Part shown: positions 1 through 10,300 of the stretch, piece after piece
Layout of the letters: each line of letters opens with the position of its first letter
How positions within the stretch are numbered: position 1 is the stretch's first letter
Origin: Cladopsammia gracilis
Lineage: Eukaryota; Cnidaria; Anthozoa; Scleractinia; Dendrophylliidae
Reading direction: 5' to 3'
DNA: 64,000 nucleotides
Assembly (NCBI GenBank): GCA_022457155.1
Contig: JAJGOT010000049.1
Span: forward strand, 1,176,001 to 1,240,000
Notes under the pieces: model-generated
The model's input: the letters and a program-made list of their open reading frames with translations, nothing else
Database searches by the model: none
What the model was told of the DNA's origin: nothing
Position numbers and translations under genes: made by a program

Positions 1-454
1 TTGAGTACCTGTGGACACTTTACATGCAGGCTTTTTGGATTAAGCTGTATTTTATAATTATAAAACAGTATTTATTCGATGCATCTGGGTTTTCGATAAA
101 AGAAAACAAAAACAGGCACCGTGAGAAACAGCGTCGAATCATTAATCAAACAACATGCTGAGAACGGATCATAATATCAACCCGAGGGAAGCCCGGAGCC
201 TGGACCTCGGTGTGACCAACTACGGTAAAAGGCATTTCTTGGATTTGTGGTTCTCCATTCTGGATAGTGACGCCGTAAACGAAAAAAAAATCGTTCCCTT
301 GCGCTTATGTGCCTTTCATTCAACGAATCGCACTAACGAAGTATCTCTACATTGATGAAGGTGGACGGAAGCCACTGAAAAATTAGTAACAAAAACCAAG
401 CAGATCGTTTTGAAAAACGTTTTTAAAAATGTCAACCACCCATCACAACGCTGG
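1..454. other. Left edge, no gene recognised
   Basis: There is no splice-flanked reading frame or recognisable domain here. A 66-codon open frame at 155-355 has no family resemblance and no exon signals. The stretch lies immediately upstream of sequence duplicated from the region 3' of PDE9A, so it may be 3' flank or intron of a gene to the left; that is inference. Confidence 0.4.
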
Positions 455-940
455 TTTTAATGTTTCAGCTAAAACAACTATGAGTGGAGAGTAATTCAAA
501 GGGTAAATGTTTAGCGTATTGACCCTCAATATTAAAATGGTTTTCTTTTCTTTGCAGAGTGAGGCTGATGCTTCAACCCGGCCAGTGATAAATAATTCCA
601 GTGCAACACGAATGAAACGACTGCCCTGCCTGTTTCGGAAATGGTGTGCGTGGTCCATGTACATAATAAACTTTGTTGTAAAATAACTCGATGCGTATAA
701 CTCTAATTTCCCAAAACCATCCCCCCCTCCCCCCCCCCCTCCCCCCGGAGAACTACTACAAAAATCAGTCGACCACTAGTCGATACAGCTTTTTCGCACT
801 GTAGTTTTACTTTTTAAAGTTTTTTTATCGATGCTTCACAGACTGTTTTTTTTTTTTGGTTTTCGACAACTTTTTATGATCAACAACTACAGCAAATAAT
901 TATCGATAACAATTGGTCTAGTCTGTCGAGGTCCTAAAAG
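455..940 (+). repeat. Diverged copy of the PDE9A downstream region
   Basis: Bases 480-720 align with 41597-41850: both have a TGAGTGGAGAGTAATT start, a pyrimidine tract ending in AG, a GAGGCTG or AAGGCTG block, the shared block ACACGAATGAAACGACTGCC and GGAAATGGTGTGCGTG. Bases 745-940 align with 43376-43585 (TGCTTCACAGACTG, GACAACTTTTTATGA-like, TAGTCTGT). The right-hand copy is interrupted by a 525-bp transposon. From the acceptor-like AG at about 558 a 42-codon open frame runs to a TAA near 683. A run of C residues sits at 721-745. This looks like the tail of a tandemly duplicated locus. Confidence 0.65.
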
Positions 941-2588
941 AACGAAAAAGTAGTGCGTACTTTAATTGGTGACTAAATAGGTTTATTAAAAAGAAGTTCA
1001 ACCTGCACTATGGTTTTAATGTGGCGAACGTAATGTGTAAACTGGATACGCTCATTTGTAAACTGAAAATGCAATTAAAATGGTGTCTTAAAATGGTGCT
1101 GAATATGTTGTAGAGCCAAGTGAAATGGTCATCGTTGTGAGATGCATTTTGCGATAAGAAACGATTTTCGCCGCGTAGCTTTGGCCGTAATGCTGTCACG
1201 CGGCTCTCGTTATTCCTTTGCGTTTCACTGTTGGTTGTTAATCTATTTTTGACAGTGTGACAGCATTAAAATAAAAGCGGTGAGACGCGATGAACTGTAC
1301 TGGATTGTGGATTCTAAGGGCTTTTCTGATGTACAAAGCACTTTCCATGGTTTGATCATTTCAGCATTTACATTTAATCTTCAGTTTATTTGAGTAAAGC
1401 CATTAAGTTCATTCAGGCAGAACGCATGTGAATGAATTATCCTATCGTTAACTAAAAGGGTACATAACATACGTAAAGAAAGCAGCCGCGGTGAAGAATT
1501 GCTAGCCGTCTGTAAATATTAAGATTGAGCGTGACGTTTTCGTGAAAGGGCAAACATCAACTTGTTGATTGCCGTTGTTGAGAATAGAGAGATCAGCATG
1601 CCGAAGTCGTTTGCGTCGTGCAGTACGTGAAAAACGGTCTCGCGTGAGCGGCTGCCATATTCGCAGGATAAATTACGTGATACATATAGTATTTTATCGT
1701 TCTAATGTCGCGTTAATTGCGGCTCATCAAGAAACCTGCGAAGAGCGACAATTACCAACAACCCGCGAAATTTACGCTCGATCCGCGAATAGCCAACTTT
1801 TGATATACGGCTAAGGTCCACAATTTCGTAGCAGAGGCTATTTACAGTAAGATTTGTTAAAACATTACATCAACAAGTTGGCTATGTGGTGGGTTTTCAT
1901 GTTGAGTCAAACACCAAATGCTCCTAGAACGTCGAGCAATTTTTGTAAGACACAAGAAAAAACCTTGAAAACTTGGCAATCCGTGGCCAGAGACGTATTT
2001 AAATTAAGTAACGGTTGTAGGTTATTTTTAAACAAAACTGGACTATTACTTTTTCTTTACCTCGCTCTGATTGTCGACTCAAACTTATTTGTTATTCCAC
2101 TTCCGTAACTAATTGTCATAAGGCTTAGTGACTGCGCCTGTGGTCGTCTTCGTTTACGAATTAGATACGACGTTTGGCGATGTTAGCCTACGCTTAGCCT
2201 GTCATGGCGAGCTATTTTTTTTGTTAATCGAGCAATCACGGTTTCGAAACAAGATATGTTCTCCTGCCATTTCGGAAAAGACGCCATGGTAAGTTTTAAC
2301 TGCTACAAAAATAGAAATTAATGAAGGTAATTATGTGGGTTGTTGCCATGATAGGTGTATCGAATGATCTTTTCGAGCATTTGCGAGCATGCCAGCACCT
2401 GTTTTTTTCTTGCGAGCACGAGCTGTCATCAAATTTGTCTTGCGAGCAGAGAGCACATTAGAAAAAACAACAGGTGAGCAGCGAGTACTTCGTAAATATT
2501 TACGCCAGCAGCAGTGCTTTTCTTTAAAAGTTTCACTCGTTGTTATTAGAGTGCGCTTAGTAGTCTCACCATCAACCAATTACAGCTA
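941..2588. other. Intergenic, nothing recognised
   Basis: Several short open frames occur on both strands but none shows a known domain, exon signals or codon pattern unlike the AT-rich background. No transposon ends were recognised. Confidence 0.4.
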
Positions 2589-3949
2589 AATATAGCGGAG
2601 CTTTCGCGGGCCGACGGCTCGCTGCGGAGCCCCATACTCATACAACCTATGCCCATCATTTTTCATGGTCATGGCAAGCGGAATGTTAAGCGGGCGCGTC
2701 GGTCCGTGTGCCGCCCGCCCGCGTTGGGCAGGGCTAGCTCGTGGGCGCCTATGACGTCGCAAAACATGCGCGTACGACGTCACGCAGCATCCCGGATCTT
2801 TGCAATTTTGAAACCAAAGCGAGGCTTTGTTTTTCGCGCGGTTACATGGCCGAGTGTCGCGTCAGCTGGGAAAACACTTTGTTTTGCCGTGTTTACTAAG
2901 CGGAGAAAACCGTTTAAATTAAAGTGGTTATTTCCCTGAATTTTTCGCGGTTTGCTGCTCAAGACAGGGATTCTAATTAAGGGATACTCAGAAGCCGCTT
3001 TAGTGGAAAAAGAAGAGCTTTCGGTGATATAATCTTGCTTCGAGGAACTTCATGCAGATCATACGTTTTTATCAATGAGGGGAGATGTTTGTTTTTATGA
3101 CGGATTTCACAACCAAAGAAGCGGAGATTTAGGCCCGGTTCAAACGTCGAACTTCACATGTGCGGAATCTAATGCAAATGAGCAAGAACAATAGATTTTT
3201 CTCATTTGCATTAGGTTCGGCACATTTGAAGTTCGACGTTTGAACCGGGCCTTAAAGAATTTTCAAGCAAGCGAGGGACTTAAAGGTAAAACAGATTACA
3301 TTTTCGATGGGAATTTATGTTGATATCAATCTGTGATTGACTTTTTCTTTGTGTTCTTGTAAGTTTTGGAGCATTGTTTTTAAAACGTGCATAAATTTAG
3401 TTGTATCGATTTCTTGAATATCATCGAAGGCAGCTCGAACTCGATGCGCTATAAAAGGTACGCATTTTGCTTTTAAACATAAACTAATGGAGACTTGAAT
3501 AATTTTTTCTAAAGAGGATGGAGTTGTCCATTTTTATCTGTTTGGTCATTCATTACATAGATTGAAAAGCGATTTTATGTAAACAAAACAAGACTTGTTT
3601 TTTATTGTTCCATCTTCACTCGCGTCGCCTTATGCAAATAAAACTTATGTTTGTGTATATTTTTGCAATTTTGATTTCCAAATCAGTTTCTCGGGCAATT
3701 TTTGACAAGCAACAAGAGTATTTTATTCGGAAAGTAGTCGTTATTCTAGACGCAGAAAAAGTTGTCTTTGTAAACTTTTGTACGGTCTAAATGTACTGTG
3801 CAGACGGTCGCGTAATACTGTTTTCGAGAATTGCTAAAATTGAAAAATAGCCCGTTCGTCAGTCTTAATTCCCGTGCTTTCGACCTTTCACCTTAGTTAA
3901 CTTTCACCTTAGTTAAGCTTGTTCACAGAGCGACGTTGTTAGGCTCAGC
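2589..3949 (+). repeat. Repeat family R1, copy A
   Basis: A 1.1 to 1.4 kb interspersed repeat present four times in the window (here, 18182-20036, 20041-21184 and inverted at 45981-47112). It starts with a GC-rich block (TATAGCGGAGC, CCCATACTCATA, CCTATGCCC, TTTTTCATGGTCATGG), has a middle with AAGCGAGGC and CACGTCAGCTGGGAAAACAC-like blocks, and ends GCTGTTAGGCT followed by a short palindrome and a TA or CTAT run. It has no terminal inverted repeats and no clear protein. This copy carries an inserted MITE at 3132-3251. Class unknown; the 3' palindrome leaves a Helitron-like or LINE/SINE-like origin open. Confidence 0.75.
3132..3251. mobile_element. PIF/Harbinger-like MITE (foldback), TTA target duplication
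   Basis: Inverted repeats of about 50 bp begin GGCCCGGTTCAAACGTCGAA and end with the complement. TTA lies on both sides (3129-3131 and 3252-3254). The same repeat without the insert reads GAGATTTAAAGAATTT at about 18735, so removing the element plus one TTA restores the empty site. A 3-bp TTA/TAA duplication and ends starting GGCC are typical of Tourist-like PIF/Harbinger elements. It has no coding capacity. Confidence 0.8.
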
Positions 3950-4091
<142 letters not shown>

Positions 4092-4158
4092 GAATAAACA
4101 ATATATCGACTGTTTTACTTGCTCTATGAGTGCTCTATGCATAGATATGCAGAGCAAA

Positions 4159-4258
4159 ATACAAATATAAGGACGGAAAGTTGTAACTCAAGTTTCACGC
4201 ACTAAGCGATGATCGCTTAGTGCGTGAAACTTGAGTTACAACTTTCCGTCCTTATATT

Positions 4259-4263
<5 letters not shown>
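4159..4263. repeat. 105-bp perfect palindrome (52-bp arms, 1-nt centre)
   Basis: Left arm 4159-4210 and right arm 4212-4263 are exact reverse complements around a single G at 4211. The arm starts ATACAAATATAAGGACGGAA and ends CACTAAGCGAT. The right arm runs directly into a TA microsatellite (4261-4298) and another TA run lies about 70 bp to the left. Such a structure could extrude as a cruciform or be transcribed as a long hairpin. It may be a foldback element that inserts into TA repeats; this is inference. Confidence 0.95.

Positions 4264-4298
<35 letters not shown>
4261..4298. repeat. (TA)n microsatellite
   Basis: About 19 TA units between the palindrome and a LINE fragment. Confidence 0.95.
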
Positions 4299-4301
<3 letters not shown>

Positions 4302-4866
4302 TATGTTCGACGATCAAGTTCAATTTCCAATTAGCCCAGTACAGTTTTCACAAAACACCACTTCATAATCAAAAGCGGCCAGCATTCCTACTTTTGCTAG
4401 ATATCCAATCGATTATATTCTGAAAGTTAAGCCAAAGTATTTTCGAGAAAATATTTAAACTTATGAGAACCAGTAAGCACTGAAGAAATTCCTGAAATGC
4501 TTTAAGGTATTAAGGACGTAGTAAAGTAAGTAATATAGTCAAGTGAGGCCATAAGTTGCTGTATCCCAGCCCGAAAAAGTCTGAAAAAAAGTCAGGGCTT
4601 TTCAACGGGAATCGAACCCGTGTTAACTGTATCAACAAATGTTTACTATATCAAAGGACGCTTGCAAATAGAATGCGCGACTATCGAAATGGTGTGGTAA
4701 TAAGTTGTGGGGCGCCAGGGATCAGTCTTTCGTCCCAGCTTGCTGTTTTCATATCTGTTAATGACATTTCTGAAAGCTCCTGCATGATGTTTGCAAATGA
4801 CACAAATCTACAACGATCTTGAAATATACTAAGCACGACTGCAGCGAAAACCAAATTAAAATAGTC
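4299..4866 (+). mobile_element. LINE reverse-transcriptase fragment, decayed, copy 1
   Basis: It aligns over nearly its full length with 7717-8245 (shared blocks TTCATAATCAAAAGCGGCCA, GAGAACCAGTAAGCACT, GACATTTCTGAAAGCTCC). Near 4710-4810 the frames recall the reverse-transcriptase stretch around the active-site motif, here read as FAND instead of FADD, so it is inactive. It is interrupted by a tRNA-derived SINE at about 4525-4640. The LINE clade is not certain. Confidence 0.6.
4525..4640 (-). mobile_element. tRNA-derived SINE fragment (same family as 26281-26476)
   Basis: On the minus strand it carries a B-box-like GGTTCGATTCCCGTTG, then the hairpin-like tail TCTGA/TCAG around an A/T run, then CTTGACTATATTACTTAC. 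It matches the 3' two thirds of the longer copy at 26281-26476 but lacks the A-box half, so it is truncated. It sits inside LINE copy 1 and is therefore younger than that LINE. Confidence 0.65.
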
Positions 4867-4885
4867 TTTAAGTAGTGTTTTAAAA

Positions 4886-5095
4886 CATGGCCCGGTTAGC
4901 CGCACTAGCCCGGTTTTGCCGAGGTCTCGGCACGCTTTTAAACGCAAAAAATCAACTTTGCGATTACATTACAACCGGGCCAGCCCGGTTAGCCGGGATC
5001 CCGGTATCGCGATGGTGGGATCTCGACTAACCGGGCTGACATTCTTCTATGTAATCGCGTTTACCGGGCCAGTTGGCATGGGGTCCGTTTCTCAA
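4886..5095. repeat. GC-rich foldback sequence
   Basis: It has repeated and inverted GCCCGGTTAGCC blocks, with ACATGGCCCGGTTAGCC at the left and ACCGGGCCAGTTGGCATGG at the right as imperfect inverted ends. Internal GATTACATTACA and TGTAATCGCG also pair. Probably a MITE; target duplication not resolved. Confidence 0.5.
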
Positions 5096-5599
5096 AACTC
5101 CTGGTAACTTTTCGGGCCCTGAACAGGATGGTCTTGATTTTATCCTTTTCCTCTTCATCAAGGGTGGCATAAGACTTGGATTGACCTTGGGTGGGCAAAA
5201 AAGCAATATTTATCATGAGCTCTAAGTTTAACACTGAATATGACTTACTTTTCAATGGCCCATTTCACACTAGAAGACGGACAAATCGTCTGGACGGACA
5301 AGTCGTCCGACGATCTGTTCGTGTAATGTGAAATCTAGACGGACAACTCACCTTGTATTGGTCATCGTAAATTCATATCTGAACGAACGAACAGACGATT
5401 TTGAAAGCAAGGGGCCTGGCACTAACAGGCTTGGTTGCCTTGCTTGAAGAAAAAAATGGCTGCCATCAAGTACATATGGAGTTGGCTTTTATTAAACGGA
5501 AGAAAACATCAACTCAGCGAAGATTTCGTTTCGTTCCAGAGACCATGCACTATGGTGGCCGAGGACTGCCACTGGGTTTTCTGGGCATTTTTTTCTTTT

Positions 5600-5890
5600 T
5601 TTAAGCAAATAAAATGAAATAAAATTAAAAACAAATGCAAATGCAATGAAATGTAAAACAAAAAGCAAACTGAAATCAAAGTCAAACTCGATTCAGATTA
5701 AAATCAAATAAAATGCAAAACTAAAATGCAAATAAAATTGATATCAAATGCAAATGCAATGAAATGTAAAACAAAAAGCAAAGTGCAAATCAAAGTCAAA
5801 CTCAATTCAGATTAAAATTGAATGCATTTTTAAAAGAGAATGTAAAACAAAAACAAAAATCAATTTCAAACGAAATTCGAAGAGCAAGTG
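5600..5890. repeat. A-rich degenerate tandem repeat, period about 115 bp
   Basis: The block AATGCAAATGCAATGAAATG followed by TAAAACAAAAAGCAAA occurs at about 5632 and again at about 5748. The rest is made of short AAATGCAAAT, AAATCAAA and AAACAAAA words. No coding potential. Confidence 0.8.
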
Positions 5891-7239
5891 AAAGTGAATT
5901 TCGCCGTGGCCGAGCGCTGCCACTACCATCATTCTACGTGCGCTTAAGAGCGTCTGTCTGAGAAAACCAGGCAGAGGTCACGGATCACGGATCTTCCATA
6001 TTTTGTCAGTTTAAAACATTCGATCAGTGATGTTCAAAGGAAGCATCTCTTAGTCGCCTTATTTCAAATATTAAACTTACTGGATGGAGTTGAATGTTGT
6101 AAATAATAAAAAGCAGTATTTCAATACCTTGTTACCGCTAGTTTCTTTCCAACGCTTTAGAAAATCAGTTGAAATATGTATTGAAATGCTGTGTTTTTTT
6201 ACTATTTACAACATTCAACCCCATCATAAGGCGAGATTCCTTGACATCAAAGTGTGACGTCGTGACACACTGTTCGGTAATTTGATGAAAATTCGGCTGA
6301 AATAATACATGCAGAAATCGTTTCAGATTTTATAGGTCCCAAAGTTTTGTTTAGCGATATAGAACGACGGGATGTTGATGAATCTATGGAACTCTTTGGT
6401 TCGCAAAATAACCACCGCCTTATATTAGGAGAAAACTAGAACTGTAAAAATGGGGTTGAATAAGTATATGCAAATATTGACTTTGTGTACCTGCATATTT
6501 AATTTTCGTATCTTGAACTGAGCATGATTTTATCAAGGCTCTGATGGCTTAGAATAACAGTAGCTTCCCTTCCCCTGTCTGAAGATGTGGCATCTGCTGA
6601 ATATAAAAATATTGTGGTTTAAAACCTTGTAACATACAATATTTCCTCTGTTTATCCCCCAGGGACCTATGAATTTTAGTCTTCACAAAGGGGGAGGCTT
6701 ATAAGAGGGAAGGGGTTCTTGGGCGAGTCATCCGAGAAAAAAAGGGAAATATTTATTCTCTGTTGCAACAAGATCTGAAATATAGTCAGGTCATATATTT
6801 CGGTAGTAACTCAGTTCACTGTTGTTGTGGCACGTCTTTGTACGTAATTTGTACGTAATTTGGCTCTTGGCATGACTTTTCATACCGGTATGACTTTCGT
6901 ACGGGTATGAAGTCATACCGCGTTTACATGGAGGAACTATGAAGAGACACTTCATACCGATCGACATACCGTATTGACAAAAAAACGCCATGTTGGACTG
7001 GATAACGACTAATACGCATGCGTTACTCGTTCCAGTTTTCCAAGAGGGTGACACCCTTATTCATGACCTTTAAACGAATTCTTTCGTCATAGATCAAAAT
7101 CGATAATTTATCCACATTTCGTCGGATCCTTTCTTTGTATCTCGTAGAAACGGCCAAATACCGCTCTGTTTGGACTTTCGGTCCCCACATTTCTTCGCTA
7201 TAGCAAAGTATTATTTCGTGGGAGCAAAAATAAATCATT
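5891..7239. other. 5' flank of PDE9A
   Basis: No TATA box at a convincing place and no upstream coding exon was found. The first coding exon begins at 7240, with an in-frame TAA at 7231-7233. The 5' UTR and any upstream non-coding exon must lie here but cannot be delimited from sequence alone. Short minus-strand open frames at 6791-7238 have no recognisable features. Confidence 0.4.
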
Positions 7240-7317
7240 ATGGGAAACGGTGTTTCTGGAAAAGCGTCAGCAAATCTAAAAACGATTTACCTTGAAGTCC
7301 ATGGACAGAAACAGAAG
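7240..7317 (+). CDS. PDE9A: PDE9A coding exon 1
   Basis: Residues 1-26. Begins [10 protein letters not shown] and ends at a codon boundary before GTAAGAG. Gly2 with Ser6 is a possible myristoylation signal. Confidence 0.9.
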
Positions 7318-10300
7318 GTAAGAGTTTTTTTTTTTACAGCAACATTTGACATAACTTCGGATTACCGCAAAATTTGCTTCGTTGATACATAAAAGTTTAT
7401 TTTGCCCAACATTTTTAGTTTACTTTAGAACTACTACCCTCTGGAACCATCCCTCAGAAATTTTACATTATGAAATTCATAGCTTGGAAATGTTAAATAT
7501 AACAACAGCCGCTCCCTCACTCTTTCGTCCTCGTGTAGAAGGAATGGTAATTTCGTAAACGCTGTGAACCGATATGTCTTCACTTTTTGGTTACGAGATC
7601 GTAAATTTCAAAACAGCTGTGAACCTATATGTTTTAATGAATTCGCTTAAAGTTAAACGCATTTTCAATTTTAAGGATAAAATTCCCAACAAAGAAGAGG
7701 TCGCGCACATATAATAATTATGTTCGATGATCAAGTTAAATTTCCAATTTGCGCAATGTAGTTTTAACAATAAACACTACTTCATAATCAAAAGCGGCCA
7801 ACATTTCTACTTTTGCTCGATAACTATCGATTATATTCTGAATGTAAAGTCAAAGTATTTTCGAGTTAATCTTTAAACTTGTGAGAACCAGTAAGCACTA
7901 AAGAAATTCTAGAAATGCTTTAAACATTGCGTTTTGTGACACAAAAGCCATTCCCCGAAGGTATCAACGGACGCTTACCATTTATCAGAACTGGCGTTTA
8001 CAAATAGAATACATGTATGCGCGAACATCGAAATGGTGGTAATTTAAGTTGTGCGGTGGCACAGGGACCAGTCCTTGATCCCTTGCTGTTTTTTATTTAT
8101 GTTCATTACATTTCTGAAAGCTCCAATATTTTATCATTTCTGGTGTTTGCAGATGACACATTTCTTTTTACGGTTAAAACGATCTTGAAATACTAAGCAT
8201 GACTACAACTCAAACCCAATTTATAGTATTCAAAGCGAGAAACAGGTTAATTTGTATCGATGATTCGTATCGATTGTGCGATGATACACAGTTCAATATT
8301 TGTTGATAAACGAATGTTGCGACCTCTGTTCAACAACAATGTATCATGCCATGTTGAATGTTGAAATCAGCTACCATTCAACCTGTTGAACGTTGTCGAA
8401 CGAAAATAGAGACAGGCTCTATTCCGTGGCAACTTGTTGAACGACGACATCATGGTCATGCAGTCAATCGTATCGTTTTAAAATGTTGAATGTGTTTTCT
8501 ACTGTTTCTTGTCATTCAGCAAGTTGCACCATGGTTCATACCAGATCTTCGGATAATTACATATAAACTTTTCAAGAACAAATTGTGCAAAATTTACTGT
8601 AAGACATATATGGAAACAATTAACCTAAAATATAGTCTGCACGGAGTTAATCACAAAAGTAAAACATAAGATAATTACGTTACATAAAAAAATCGTTCAA
8701 AAGTTGCTTAGATAAGATTCTATATTCGAAATTTCCAATGTTCACTGGTAATTTGTTAAAAATTAAACCACCTAGGAAAGGAAAGCTTTTGCTGCCAAAC
8801 TCTAATTTCATTTTCGGCAGCTGGACGGAAGACTTATTGTTTCTAATGATCGATCTTTGTAAAATAATTTAAAACGGGGTACACAGATTGCCATAAAGGC
8901 AATCGAAAACGACCAAACCAGTTCTCCTCTTTAAGGCCCCGTCCACACGTATCCGGATATTTTTGAATCAGCAACTTTTTTGTTGCGGATTGGCCTTCCG
9001 TCCACACGTATCCCGGGGGGGGGGGGTACTCCCTATAATGGGCTATACGGGGATGCTCCGCCCGAAAGGGGTACCTTTTTGAGGCTGGAGGTATATGAAA
9101 GGGTAGGGATTTCACGGGTTGAAGTATATGAAAGGGTAGGGATTTCACGAAGTATAGGAAAAGGTAGGGAAAACACAAGTTGAAGTATAGAAAAGGGTAG
9201 GGAAATCTGCCATTTAAGTATTATAAAAAGCGCCATTCAAAATACATCAAACAGACGCAAGTAAAGGCTATATGAAAGAGGTACCATTTTCAATGAAAGG
9301 TATATGAAAGGGGTACCATTTTCATTGAAAGGTATATGAAAGGGGTACCTTTTCCTGTTAAAATCGGTATGTGAAAGGGTAAGGGTTTGGACCTTGGGGC
9401 GGAGCATCCCCGTACAAAACTTTGTTGGGTACCCCCCCCCCCGGGACACGTATCCGGCGAATTCGGGCAAATACGATTCGAATACGCTTCGTGTGGACGC
9501 GAATATGTTCTAATCCGTAATAAAAAAGTTGCGGATTCAAAAATATCCGGATACGTGTGGACGGGGCCTAAGATACTGTCCACTGATGGAATACGGAGGT
9601 CAATATTGTGGTTAAGGTTAGGATTTTTTGACGGTATTTTAGCTATAATTTTCAAACTTCTGCGTTCAAGGTTTTGAATTACTTCGATGATATTCGTAGA
9701 GGTATGCTTTTGCATATACGACATTTCAACTGATGTTTCTTCCAATCAAATTTCTATCAAATATATTAATGATATAATTTTTATCTCAAGAATAAATCGT
9801 TTTCTATTCGATTTTCTATTTGTTTATAATTATTGATCCTCAACAAATCCTATTGTTATTTCTGCATTATGTCAACGATTACAGCGTGCTAGTTTAGGAG
9901 TTTTGATTCCAAGTGTCTGAGGAAAAGTGGGACGGTCCTTTTTGTTAACAGGGGAAATTATCAGCGGTAATGCTAAACGTTCTAAAACGGACAGTAACTG
10001 CAATATTTAAATATTCAAATTATATTAGAATTTAATATTAATTTTATGACGAGATGTGTTTTTTTACGAAAATGTAGGTTGTATTTTCCAAGTACAGCAG
10101 TTCTCGAGACATCAAAGACCTTCTCGCTTCAGCGGCTGGTGTTAGTCGGTAAGTTTGACTTCTACCGATCTTTTTAGCTATATTAATTCAGTTTGTTATT
10201 CATTACATGTAGGCGGCACGGTGGTCTAGTGGTTAGCGCGTCGGACTTTCAACCTGAAGGTCGGTGGCTCGGTGCCTGGTCTCTGCCGTCGTGTTGTTTC

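Noticed and set aside
9290..9745. A 151-codon minus-strand open frame
   Set aside because: It crosses the border of two nested MITEs and reads through a C run; it is a by-product of repeats.
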